NCBI GenBank assembly: GCA_021793335.1
Contig: JAJYSW010000087.1
Coordinates: 1-12,502, forward strand
Length of the DNA: 12,502 nucleotides
Direction of reading: 5' to 3'
Origin: Actinomycetes bacterium
Lineage (GTDB): Bacteria; Actinomycetota; Actinomycetes; Mycobacteriales; Micromonosporaceae
The notes beneath the pieces were generated by a model. The model did no database searches. It was not told the origin of the DNA and saw nothing but the letters and a program-made list of their open reading frames with translations. Below, in pieces: positions 1-7,126 of the stretch (positions are counted from its first letter, which is position 1; each line of letters opens with the position of its first letter). Both the position numbers and the translations under genes were made by a program.

Positions 1-38
1 GGCCGAGCGCGCAGCGGCCTGAGCCGGACCGGACCGCA

Positions 39-81
39 CCGCCGCGGACCCGTCACCTGCGAAGGGACGGGTCCGCGGCGG
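39..81. terminator. Perfect 16-bp stem-loop, probable terminator
   Basis: Bases 39-54 are exactly complementary in reverse to 66-81, with an 11-base loop (55-65). The stem is almost all G/C. Flanking GGACC/GGTCC-type sequence could lengthen the stem with bulges. No T-run follows, which is common for high-GC actinobacterial terminators. It most likely ends transcription of a gene lying before the window. Its direction cannot be told from symmetry, and a leader hairpin for the phosphatase gene at 173 is the alternative. Confidence 0.5.
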
Positions 82-172
82 CGCGTCCGGTCGGACGTCG
101 CCCGATACCGGTAATCTCCGAGATCGCACCGTATCGAGGGTGTGCCGAGTCCCGATTTGCGATGGGAGCCCG

Positions 173-955
173 ATGTTCGTGCAAGTCTCAGCGGCGACGC
201 TCGCCGGCGGACCCGCGCCGAATGAGGACTATCACCTGGTCTCGCCGTCGTGGGCGGTGGTCCTGGACGGCGTCACCCGCTATCCCGACGACGGCTGCGT
301 CCACGACGTGCCCTGGTATGCGGCCGCGCTCGGCGGCGCGCTCGCAGGGCGGCTCCCCGACGCGGACCGGTCGCTCCGCTCGTGCCTGGCAGGCGCTATC
401 GAGTCGGTCGCCGATGCGCACCGCGCGACCTGCGATCTGTCGAATCCGGTCTCGCCCGCGGCGACCGCCGCGGTCGTCCGCTTCGCGGAGGGCCGCCTCG
501 AATGGCTGGTGCTCGGCGACTGCGCCGTCGTATGGCATGAACCGGAACGGGAGCCGCACATCGAGACCGATGACCGGCTCGCGCGTCTGGAGGATCCGCC
601 GGCGGCCGTCGACGTGGGCGGGATCAAGCGTTATCCGGTCGACTACATCGCCCGCGTCCGCAATCGTCCCGGCGGTTTCTGGGTGGCCTCGGCCGAACCC
701 GAGGCCGCCGAGCAGGCGCGGACCGGCGTGGTCCGGACGGACGGGCTCGAGGCCGTCGGGCTGTTCACCGACGGCCTCACGCGGCTCGTCGATTGGTACG
801 GCCGCACGTGGCGAGAGGCGCTCGACACCGCCGCCGTCCACGGGGTATCGCGCCTGCTGGCCCGGATTCGGGAGGCCGAGAACAATGATCCGGGGGCGCA
901 CGCCCGCGCCAAACGCCATGATGACGCGACCGGCGTGCTCTTGCGGCCCGTCTGA
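173..955 (+). CDS. PP2C-like (PPM-type) protein phosphatase
   Basis: A 260-residue cytoplasmic protein with the metal-binding skeleton of PPM/PP2C serine/threonine phosphatases: NED at residues 17-19, DG at 32-33, LGD at 114-116, TDG at 199-201 and DDAT at 250-253. These acidic residues bind the two Mn/Mg ions in the family. No signal peptide or membrane segment is visible. I chose ATG 173 because GGGAG lies four bases upstream; a GTG at 140 would add 11 residues with no family match. The motifs are shortened relative to textbook PP2C (DGVT in place of DGMGG), so this is a divergent compact member. No kinase gene is next to it, so the substrate is unknown. It converges on the next gene with only 36 bases between. 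The family call is firm; activity is inferred. Confidence 0.85.
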   Translation: MFVQVSAATLAGGPAPNEDYHLVSPSWAVVLDGVTRYPDDGCVHDVPWYAAALGGALAGRLPDADRSLRSCLAGAIESVADAHRATCDLSNPVSPAATAAVVRFAEGRLEWLVLGDCAVVWHEPEREPHIETDDRLARLEDPPAAVDVGGIKRYPVDYIARVRNRPGGFWVASAEPEAAEQARTGVVRTDGLEAVGLFTDGLTRLVDWYGRTWREALDTAAVHGVSRLLARIREAENNDPGAHARAKRHDDATGVLLRPV

Positions 956-991
956 GCGGGGCCCGCGGCGACCCGGGAGCGCGACCGGTCG

Positions 992-1849
992 TTACCGCAC
1001 TTCAGCGGGTGCGCATCGGCGGCCGTCCACGGAGACCAGGGGTTCCAAAGGCGGTTCGCCCGAGCCGGTGAAGCCGATCTGGACGGTGCCTCCGGTGCCG
1101 ATCGTGCCGTTCCACGATTGTTCGGTGAGGATGAGCGTCGAATCGTCCTGTTCCCACTCGGCGTTCCACACCGAGTTCACGGCGCCGCCTTCGGGGAGTC
1201 CGATCTCGACTTGCCACCCGGTGGAAGCGGGTCCGAGCAGTGTGATGGAGAGTTGGAAGAGGAAGCCGCCGTCCCACTGCACGACGCTGTGGAAGTGCTC
1301 GCAATGCGGGTCGCCGGGGATCGTCTCGAAGACGATGGTCTGCTCCTCGCCGCAGCGGCTCGGCCAGGTGATGCCGTCATCTTCGAAGGACTGTTCGAGG
1401 CAGATGGCGATCGTGACGGTGTCGGCGTCGAGGTGCGAGGCGAAATCGAACTCGAATTCGGCCGAGGACTCGCCGGGCTCGAAGGGCACGATGTGTTCGC
1501 CGAGCGGCATGCCCGCGCCGGAGAACCTGAATTCGACTTGGCGGTCGAAGTTCGGGTGCGGCAGGCAGGGGTGGGGTTGTTCGGGGTCCACACCGGGTAT
1601 GGCGATGGTCTTCCGGCCGGTGACGGTCAGCGACGGCGGTTCATGGGTGGACCTGGCGTTCTGTCGGATCTGGCCGTCGCTGTAGAAGATCGTGCAGTCG
1701 TCTTCGCCGGGGTCTTGGACCGAGAAAGGCAGCGTCTGGGGGTCTTGGGCGTGCGCCGGTGCGGCGACGAGTAGCGACGCCGCCAATGCGGTGATGGCCA
1801 TGAGCAGGATCTTCAGCGGTTTCGAGAAGGGATGTATGAAAGACTCCAA
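992..1849 (-). CDS. Secreted protein with C-terminal CBM2-like carbohydrate-binding module
   Basis: A 285-residue exported protein. Residues 1-34 form a signal peptide: basic start, hydrophobic run, AHA before the likely cleavage at 34/35. Residues 35-180 are a Cys-containing, beta-rich domain I do not recognise. Residues 183-279 match family-2 carbohydrate-binding modules: bounding cysteines C183 and C279, W192 before GGF, G211-W212, W228 in WNA, W246 in SWNG, then GFTG. In CBM2 the exposed tryptophans bind cellulose, chitin or xylan. No glycosidase, LPMO or protease domain is visible, so binding rather than catalysis is the likely role. The start is TTG at 1849, supported by AGGAG nine bases upstream and an intact signal peptide; the next ATG would remove the basic n-region. 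A consensus promoter lies about 80-105 bases upstream. Confidence 0.85.
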   Translation of the reverse strand: MESFIHPFSKPLKILLMAITALAASLLVAAPAHAQDPQTLPFSVQDPGEDDCTIFYSDGQIRQNARSTHEPPSLTVTGRKTIAIPGVDPEQPHPCLPHPNFDRQVEFRFSGAGMPLGEHIVPFEPGESSAEFEFDFASHLDADTVTIAICLEQSFEDDGITWPSRCGEEQTIVFETIPGDPHCEHFHSVVQWDGGFLFQLSITLLGPASTGWQVEIGLPEGGAVNSVWNAEWEQDDSTLILTEQSWNGTIGTGGTVQIGFTGSGEPPLEPLVSVDGRRCAPAEVR

Positions 1850-1877
1850 TTGGGATCGCTCCTAAGTTGTCCGTTCC

Positions 1878-1893
1878 GGCCCGCGAGCGGGCC
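1878..1893 (-). other. 7-bp perfect hairpin in the leader of the CBM2 gene
   Basis: Bases 1878-1884 pair with 1887-1893 (GGCCCGC/GCGGGCC, two-base loop; 6 bp with a four-base loop is more realistic). It lies in the predicted 5' untranslated region, between promoter and ribosome-binding site. It could stabilise the message or slow transcription. A function is only inferred. Confidence 0.3.
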
Positions 1894-1926
1894 ATGGGGG
1901 CGGTCGGGCACGTGACCGTGGAGTCC

Positions 1927-1955
1927 ATCATGTCCATTGCATCGATGCCTGTCAA
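1927..1955 (-). promoter_or_regulatory. Sigma-70-type promoter for the CBM2 gene
   Basis: Read on the minus strand there is a perfect -35 hexamer TTGACA (1955-1950), a 17-base spacer, then CATGAT (1932-1927), four of six matches to TATAAT. The predicted transcript start near 1919 gives a leader of about 70 bases containing the hairpin at 1878-1893 and the AGGAG ribosome-binding site. Exact -35 and ideal spacing are unusual enough in high-GC DNA to make this credible. Confidence 0.45.
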
Positions 1956-2001
1956 TGCAAAGATCGCTATCGATGTGCGGCCTGTCGATCCGGCCATTGG
2001 G

Positions 2002-2032
2002 CCTCGCCTTGGAGCGAAGCCCGAGTGCGAGG
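2002..2032 (-). terminator. Weak stem-loop just after the membrane-protein gene
   Basis: CCTCGC at 2002-2007 pairs with GCGAGG at 2027-2032 around a 19-base loop that can fold further. It starts four bases beyond the stop codon of the minus-strand membrane protein and precedes the next gene's promoter, so it is well placed as a terminator. The stem is short and there is no U-tract. Confidence 0.3.
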
Positions 2033-2036
2033 GTCT

Positions 2037-2777
2037 TCAGGCGGACTCTTCGGGAGTCCATACGAAGAGTCGGCCGTTCGCCGTGTCTTCGTCGAGCATG
2101 TCGATCATCGCCATGGCGATGGCTTGACGATCGGTGACCGCGCAGATCGCTGCGCCCTCGATGAATCCGACCTCTTCGCCGTCGCTGGGTTTGATCGGCC
2201 CCAAGCCGGTTCCGGAGACCGACTGGCAGGTCTTGAAATCATGCGGCATATCGGCGGTCAGCAGCCCGACGGTGGTGCCCTGCGGGTTCCTCAGCGTCTC
2301 CCCGCAGTGGACCGGGTAGTAGACCAGCTCGGCGCCTTCATGGCCTTCCACAGGATCGCCGCGGTAGCCGCCCGCGGGCTCGGTGGCGGAGTCGGTCGTG
2401 CCGGTGTCGAGGTCGACGGTCCGAATCTCGTTCGCAGTGCAGTCGATGGGCGTGATGCCCCAGTAGCCCTCATGGAGTGAGTAGTCCTCGGGTGGCGTCA
2501 GGTCGATCCCATCGCCATGGGAGCCGGGGGACCCGGACGGCAGCGGCGGGCCCGTGGTCTCGGTGGAGATGCCGTCGGCCGATCCGTCTCCGGTGGCATC
2601 GTCGCCGTCGTCATGCCCGCCTTTGGTCGAGGGCAGCAAGGCGATCACGAGCGTGACGATGATGCCGAGCACGGGGACGGCGACACCGACCACCCACCAG
2701 GCCCAGCGGGGCTGGTATCTGACTACCGTTCTACTGTCTGTTTGTCGTTGATCGGGCATGTTCGAGTCCTCTGGCAT
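2037..2777 (-). CDS. Single-pass membrane protein with four-cysteine extracellular domain, unknown function
   Basis: A 246-residue protein I do not recognise. Residues 1-24 are polar and basic. Residues 25-48 form one transmembrane segment beginning with Trp residues. Residues 50-98 are a Gly/Ser/Pro/Asp-rich linker, and the C-terminal domain (about 100-246) has four cysteines (113, 158, 184, 212), enough for two disulfides outside the cell. Charge distribution favours N-in, C-out topology. Two starts are equally supported: ATG 2777 (AAGGG seven bases upstream) and ATG 2759 (GAGGA seven bases upstream, six residues shorter). It has its own promoter just upstream and a weak terminator after it. 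Together with the downstream CBM2 protein it makes a pair of surface-associated products, but separate promoters argue against a strict operon. Confidence 0.8.
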   Translation of the reverse strand: MPEDSNMPDQRQTDSRTVVRYQPRWAWWVVGVAVPVLGIIVTLVIALLPSTKGGHDDGDDATGDGSADGISTETTGPPLPSGSPGSHGDGIDLTPPEDYSLHEGYWGITPIDCTANEIRTVDLDTGTTDSATEPAGGYRGDPVEGHEGAELVYYPVHCGETLRNPQGTTVGLLTADMPHDFKTCQSVSGTGLGPIKPSDGEEVGFIEGAAICAVTDRQAIAMAMIDMLDEDTANGRLFVWTPEESA

Positions 2778-2803
2778 TGAAAAGCCCTTAAGATATATTT
2801 TGC

Positions 2804-2831
2804 AGTCTAATGCCTTGCCCGAGATTGTCGA
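2804..2831 (-). promoter_or_regulatory. Sigma-70-like promoter for the membrane-protein gene
   Basis: On the minus strand TCGACA (2831-2826, five of six matches to TTGACA) is followed after 16 bases by TAGACT (2809-2804, four of six matches to TATAAT). Transcription would start near 2797 and give a leader of about 20 bases carrying the ribosome-binding site. The surrounding DNA is locally AT-rich (around 2785-2802), which supports a regulatory role. Confidence 0.4.
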
Positions 2832-2937
2832 CGGTCATGCTCCGAGGTCATCTCGTCTCCCAGGGTGATCTTCTTCGGCTCGCCGGTGCTTTCGCCTTCG
2901 CCGGAGGCGATCGAGGCGCCGAGCTCAAAGCGCCGCT

Positions 2938-2966
2938 TTCAGAACACCGCCTTCTTCAGAACACCG
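2938..2966. repeat. Two tandem copies of TTCAGAACACCG
   Basis: The 12-base word occurs exactly at 2938-2949 and 2955-2966, a 17-base period. It lies immediately beyond the end of the six-gene operon. A small imperfect hairpin, AAAGC/GCTTT at 2927-2939, abuts the first copy. These may be part of the operon's 3' end or a small binding site; no function is demonstrated. Confidence 0.5.
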
Positions 2967-2991
2967 GGCTCGAAGACGCCGCGGGACGGCC

Positions 2992-4068
2992 TCAGCGTGC
3001 GAGGACGGCGCGTTCGACGCCGGCTCGCGCGCCGCGCCGGAAGGCCGCCATGGCGAGCCGAGCGGCGGCCGGTCCCAGCGCGTCGAGCGCGCGCGTCGAC
3101 AGGAATCGCCGGAAGGCGCCCGGCAGCGCGGTCGCGAACGCGGCCTCGGCCAACGGTCCGGGCGCTTCATCGACGGTACCGGGCTGGACCCGACCGAGCC
3201 CGAAGTAGGCGATCCAGAACTCGAAGAGCGTCACTTCGCCCACCGTCTCGGACAGTTCGGTCCCCGCCGCGTCGAGGTCGGAGCGGAACGCCCCGGCCAG
3301 ATCGGCCTTGCGCAGGCCCTCGGGCAGGCCGGTGTCGATCGCTTCGCCCACCCACGCGTAGTCCTCATGCAGCGGACCGCAGTAGCACCACTCGGCGAAG
3401 ACCCGCATCCATGAGACATAAGGCAGCCGTTCGAGCCGGTCCCCGGCGACCGGCGTGTGGAAGTCGGCCGTGCTCGCGTCGGCGGCGCAGGCCGAACTGC
3501 GCCGGCCCTGGAAGCCGTTCGCGGTCAGGCTCGGCCGGTCGTCGTGTTCCAGCAGGTTCGGAACAGTGACCACATTGGATATATCCTTGTCGCGCAGATA
3601 CCGCACGAGCGCATGATCGTCGGGCCCGCCGGTGTCGTCGAGCGCGGCGAAACCCTCGGCCGCCGCGCGTGGCATGACCAGGCCCTGCGAAGGGGTGTAC
3701 AGATCGATCGCGCGCGCCCACCCCCAGCCGTGCCAGGCCGCGGCCCGCACCAGGGAGGCACTCCGCGAACCCCATTCGCAGAACAGGCTGACCGCGTCCT
3801 CGGGTCGGGCCGCCACGGCCCGGCGCACCTGCTCGGCGAAGTCCTCACCGGGCAGGACGTCATCCTGGAGTACCAGGTGATGGGTGGCGTCCTCACCGAT
3901 CCGGGCCCAGGCCCGCAGCGCGTTCCCGAGGTTCCCCGAACCCGGTTCCGAGCGGTCGACCACGACCACCGGCGCGAGCTCGGGCAGCGAGGCGGCCAGC
4001 GCCGCGGCCTCATCGGCCCTCGCCGGGTGCGTCATGATCGTGGTCGACAGGCGTACCTCGGTGCTCAC
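2992..4068 (-). CDS. Putative GT-A-like glycosyltransferase, last gene of the operon
   Basis: A 358-residue soluble protein. The N-terminal part resembles GT-A-fold transferases: a short beta strand with STTIMTHPAR, a VVVVDRS strand at 34-40, then HLVLQDDVLP at 64-73, where the DD pair (69-70) sits where a DXD-type nucleotide-sugar/metal motif is expected. GGPDDHAL (147-154) and VPNLLEHDDRPS (169-180) recall the acceptor-side region of the same fold. The C-terminal third (about 210-358) is acidic to Arg/Ala-rich and unlike anything I recognise. The start is GTG 4068, overlapping the previous stop by four bases (GTGA), with AGGGGAG just upstream. Its place at the end of the operon, directly after a GT1 enzyme, suggests a second sugar or related transfer. 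The fold assignment is moderate; substrate is unknown. Confidence 0.72.
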   Translation of the reverse strand: MSTEVRLSTTIMTHPARADEAAALAASLPELAPVVVVDRSEPGSGNLGNALRAWARIGEDATHHLVLQDDVLPGEDFAEQVRRAVAARPEDAVSLFCEWGSRSASLVRAAAWHGWGWARAIDLYTPSQGLVMPRAAAEGFAALDDTGGPDDHALVRYLRDKDISNVVTVPNLLEHDDRPSLTANGFQGRRSSACAADASTADFHTPVAGDRLERLPYVSWMRVFAEWCYCGPLHEDYAWVGEAIDTGLPEGLRKADLAGAFRSDLDAAGTELSETVGEVTLFEFWIAYFGLGRVQPGTVDEAPGPLAEAAFATALPGAFRRFLSTRALDALGPAAARLAMAAFRRGARAGVERAVLAR

Positions 4069-5273
4069 GAGTCTCCCCTTCCGATGCGGTGCAGTGCCAC
4101 TGTCTGTGCAATGAGGTCCATCATGGCCGCAGCTCCGTCGGCGCGGCGCAGGAGCGAGGCGAAGTCACGGTGCGCGGCCGGATCGGCCGGTTCGAGCGCG
4201 GACCGGATCGCCGAGGCGATCGCCTCCGCGTCGTCGCCGGGACCGATCACCGAGCCGAGCCCGAGGGCGGCGACCCGGGCGGCGTTACCGTGCTGCTCGG
4301 CCGAGTGCGGCACGAACACCAGCGGCGTCGCACACAGCAGCCCCTCCACCATCGATGAGTGTCCGCCATGGACCACCGCGGCCTGCGAACGCGCCATGAG
4401 CTCGACCGTGTCGTGCCGGAACGCCGCGACGTCGATCTCGGCCCCGCCGGCCTCACGGACCCGAGCGGCCAGCTCCGCGGCCTCGGGCCCGTCGCTCCCG
4501 AGCGTGACCGCCGTGCGAACGTCCAGACCCCGCGTGGCCGCGACCACGCGCAGCAGATCGTCGTTGCCGGCTCCCGAACCACCGAGACCGATGTGCAGCA
4601 GCGGCTCCCGGTCCGCATCGACCGCCAGGTCGCGCAGCTCGCCGGGCACCAGAGGCCCGATGTGCCGGATCTCGGGAGCCAGACCGGCCACGAGCGCGGC
4701 GGTCTCGGCCGGGACCTCCGAGAGCGGGTCCAGCAGCGGCAGATCGGGGACCAAGAGGGCATCGCCGAGTACCTTGCGGGCATGCGCTGGAGCGACACCG
4801 ACCTCCTCGAGCGTCGCGAGGATCTCTGGCAGCACGACGTGCATCGGGTGGCGGAACAGCCTGAGGTTGTGGCAGGTGAAGCTCGGCAGGTCGCGCATGG
4901 ACGCGGCGACCGAGGCCGTGTTCCGCATATCGCTGACCACGGCGTCCGGCTCGAAGCCGTCGATGACGCGCAGCTCCTCGCGCAGGCTCGTCTCCACATA
5001 GGCCGGGCTCGCCAGCCGCGTACGGGCGAAGGCGCGCAGCTGGGCCGGGTCGGCCATGCCGCGCCATTTCGGCGCGGGACCGATCTCCTCGATGCCGATC
5101 CAGCGCAGGTGATCGCGCTCGATGAGATGCCGGGCCTCCTCGTGGGCGGCCACGGCGACCTCATGCCCGGCCTGGGCGAAGCGGGCCGCGGCCGTGCGCA
5201 TCCGGGTCACGTGGCCGAGGCTCGACCGGCTGAAGGCGATGAACAGCACTCGCAGCGGGCGGTTCTCGATCAT
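4065..5273 (-). CDS. GT1-family natural-product glycosyltransferase (MGT type)
   Basis: A 402-residue GT-B glycosyltransferase of the type that decorates small molecules. The N-terminal domain begins with strand RVLFIAF then S-LGHV at 19-22; H21 lies where GT1 enzymes carry the catalytic base. The linker has HIGPLVPGEL (204-213). The C-terminal donor site carries HGGHSSMVEG (302-311) and TPLVFVPHSAEQHGNAARV (316-334), the GT1 signature, with E326-Q327 contacting the sugar in the family. The donor is presumably an NDP- or UDP-activated hexose; the acceptor is probably the aromatic product of the upstream genes. ATG 5273 is the start: GGAGGA lies about nine bases upstream and the start overlaps the exporter's stop as ATGA. 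Longer upstream reading in this frame is a shadow of the exporter. No signal peptide or membrane segment. Confidence 0.9.
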   Translation of the reverse strand: MIENRPLRVLFIAFSRSSLGHVTRMRTAAARFAQAGHEVAVAAHEEARHLIERDHLRWIGIEEIGPAPKWRGMADPAQLRAFARTRLASPAYVETSLREELRVIDGFEPDAVVSDMRNTASVAASMRDLPSFTCHNLRLFRHPMHVVLPEILATLEEVGVAPAHARKVLGDALLVPDLPLLDPLSEVPAETAALVAGLAPEIRHIGPLVPGELRDLAVDADREPLLHIGLGGSGAGNDDLLRVVAATRGLDVRTAVTLGSDGPEAAELAARVREAGGAEIDVAAFRHDTVELMARSQAAVVHGGHSSMVEGLLCATPLVFVPHSAEQHGNAARVAALGLGSVIGPGDDAEAIASAIRSALEPADPAAHRDFASLLRRADGAAAMMDLIAQTVALHRIGRGDS

Positions 5274-6499
5274 GGGCTGGGTTCCTCCAAAGTGAGCGCA
5301 CGGGGGGCGCGCAGGGCGACGACGAGGCTCACGAATGCGAACGCCGCAAGCGAGGCCAGCGCCCACCGGGGGCCGATCACATCGGTGAGCCAACCGCACA
5401 GCAGCGTGCCCAGCGGCACCGAGCCCCAGACGATCATACGGCCGACCGCGTTGACCCGGCCCTGGAGACGCTGCGGCGTGACCGCCTGCCGCACCGAGAT
5501 GCCGACCACCAGGAAGCATGTGTGGACGGTGTTCCACAGCAGCACCGCCACGAGTGCCGCCATCCATGAGGGAGCCGCCGCATAGGCCAGCAGCAGCACC
5601 AGCTCGATGCCGATCATCCACTGGGCGACGGTGATCGGCGGGGCGCTCTTGAACCGGCGCGCCCCTATCGCCCCCAGCAGCGCACCGACGCCCGAGGCCG
5701 CGATGATCCATGCGAGCCGGTAGTCATCGGTGACCAGCCCGAGAGCGCGGGAGGCAAAGACCACGAGCATGCCGTAGACGGCCCCGGCGCTGATGCCGAC
5801 GCCGACGTTGACGGCCGTGTACACCCGCAGCAGGCGGTGTGAGGCGATGTACCGGATACCGGCCCAGACCGCGCCGCGTTCGCGCGGCCGGGGCGATCCG
5901 GTCGGCTCGGCCCCGGCAGGCAGCCTGATGAGGGCGATCAGCAGCGCCGACACCAGGTAGCATCCGGCCAGGACCGCGAACGTCGGCCCCAGCTCCAGCA
6001 GATCGAGCAGGAAGAACCCGACCGGCGCGGCCACGGCGGTGAGCACCGTCGTGGCCGTCCACAGGTAGCTGTTGGCACGGAAGACGCCGTCGCTTCCGGC
6101 CAACGCCGGGACCAGCGCCGCGCTGGCGACGTCGAACCACACGTACGCGGTGGCCGAGGCGAAGCCGATCAGGCACAGCACCGCCGGGCCCACGCCGACC
6201 GTGAACGCCAGGAGCGGCACGATCAGCAGGACCGCGGCATTGGCCACTTCCATCCACGCCATGACCCGTACGGGGGAGGAGCGGTCGACGCTCGCGCCCG
6301 CGGCCAGTCCGAACAGCAGGAACGGCAGCACGTTCGCCGCCGAGGCGAACGCGGTCAGCAGCGAAGAGCCACTGGCCTGGTAGACGTACAGCGGCAGCAG
6401 CACCCATGAGGTCGCATAGGCCACCGTGGAGGCGAACTTGCTGCCGACGAGCAGGCCCAGGCTGGTATCCCCGGTCTGTTCAGCGTGCGTCGAGGTCAC
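5270..6499 (-). CDS. Major facilitator superfamily exporter (DHA3/MFS_3-like)
   Basis: A 409-residue polytopic membrane protein with about 12 hydrophobic segments, in two halves separated by a polar, Arg/Pro-rich loop near residues 197-210. The start (LGLLVGSKFAS, ATSWVLLPLYVYQ) and GLAAGASVDRSSPVRVM around 64-80, the cytoplasmic loop after TM2, are typical of enterobactin-exporter-like and macrolide-efflux MFS proteins. RLQGRVNAVGRMI in the second half matches the corresponding loop. It probably exports the operon product by proton antiport, also giving self-protection. GTG 6499 lies three bases after the flavoprotein stop, with AAGGA about 11 bases upstream inside that gene; its stop overlaps the next gene. 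The family is secure, the cargo inferred. Confidence 0.9.
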   Translation of the reverse strand: MTSTHAEQTGDTSLGLLVGSKFASTVAYATSWVLLPLYVYQASGSSLLTAFASAANVLPFLLFGLAAGASVDRSSPVRVMAWMEVANAAVLLIVPLLAFTVGVGPAVLCLIGFASATAYVWFDVASAALVPALAGSDGVFRANSYLWTATTVLTAVAAPVGFFLLDLLELGPTFAVLAGCYLVSALLIALIRLPAGAEPTGSPRPRERGAVWAGIRYIASHRLLRVYTAVNVGVGISAGAVYGMLVVFASRALGLVTDDYRLAWIIAASGVGALLGAIGARRFKSAPPITVAQWMIGIELVLLLAYAAAPSWMAALVAVLLWNTVHTCFLVVGISVRQAVTPQRLQGRVNAVGRMIVWGSVPLGTLLCGWLTDVIGPRWALASLAAFAFVSLVVALRAPRALTLEEPSP

Positions 6500-6502
6500 C
6501 GA

Positions 6503-7126
6503 TCAGTTCGTCCTTCCCACGCGCCGCTCGGCGTCCCTCGGCCTTGGCAGCTCGATTCCGGCCCCGGCCAGGGTCAGGCCCACGTCGATGACGCGGTCGA
6601 CGGTGCGGTGCAGCGCGTCCAAGCCCTCGACATCGGAGGCGATGCCCTGCTCTCCTCCTGAATAGACGGTCACCGGGAAGCCGCTGCCGACGACGATGAA
6701 GCGGTTGAGCAGCAGATTGTGCAGCAGCTGCGCATGCACGTCGAGGTGGCCGTAGCGGCGGCCGATGACGACCGCGGCGCCGATCGTGTTCGTCAGCGGA
6801 CGTTCGAAGCGCAGGAACCCGACCCCGGCGCGCTCGATGAACGTCTGCATCAGCGAGGAGAGCCCGAAACCGTGCACGGGGGCGGCCAGGAAGACCGCGT
6901 CGGCCTCGACCATGGCCGCGACGATCTCGCCGACCTCGTCATCGACCGGGCACGGGTCCGGCCGGGAATTGCATCGGCCGCAGTCGCAGGCCGTCACGCG
7001 GTGCTCGGCGAGGTGGATCTCCTCGGCCGCGCAGCCGCGGCTGCGCGCGTGGGAGAGGATCTCCTGGACGGCGAGCCAGGTGGAGCCTCTGGCCCGTTCG
7101 GAGCCGTTGATGGCGAGGATCTTCAA
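6503..7126 (-). CDS. Cys-motif NAD(P)H-dependent FMN flavoprotein; candidate ADIC dehydrogenase
   Basis: A 207-residue flavodoxin-fold protein of the NADPH-dependent FMN reductase / iron-sulfur flavoprotein family. MKILAINGSERARGST is the FMN phosphate-binding loop (residues 9-16). Four cysteines at 47, 49, 52 and 59 (C-x-C-x2-C-x6-C) are followed by DDE at 62-64, the region where relatives bind an Fe-S cluster; spacing C-x-C differs from the common C-x2-C. AAPVHGFGLSSLMQTFIER (81-99) is the family's second FMN/dimer motif. Directly after an anthranilate-synthase-type pair, the best-fitting role is oxidation of an aminated chorismate, as SgcG oxidises ADIC in the C-1027 pathway. A quinone, azo or nitro reductase role cannot be excluded. 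The start is TTG 7126, overlapping the upstream stop as TTGA; it gives the exact family N-terminus. Confidence 0.85.
   Translation of the reverse strand: MKILAINGSERARGSTWLAVQEILSHARSRGCAAEEIHLAEHRVTACDCGRCNSRPDPCPVDDEVGEIVAAMVEADAVFLAAPVHGFGLSSLMQTFIERAGVGFLRFERPLTNTIGAAVVIGRRYGHLDVHAQLLHNLLLNRFIVVGSGFPVTVYSGGEQGIASDVEGLDALHRTVDRVIDVGLTLAGAGIELPRPRDAERRVGRTN

Noticed and set aside
162..1685. Long open frame on the plus strand across the phosphatase and CBM2 genes
   Set aside because: It crosses two well-supported genes in other frames, is Arg/Ser/Pro-rich and has no family motifs; a high-GC shadow.
3457..5585. Long plus-strand frames opposite the two glycosyltransferase genes
   Set aside because: Antisense shadows: the minus-strand proteins carry clear GT signatures and the correct operon overlaps.
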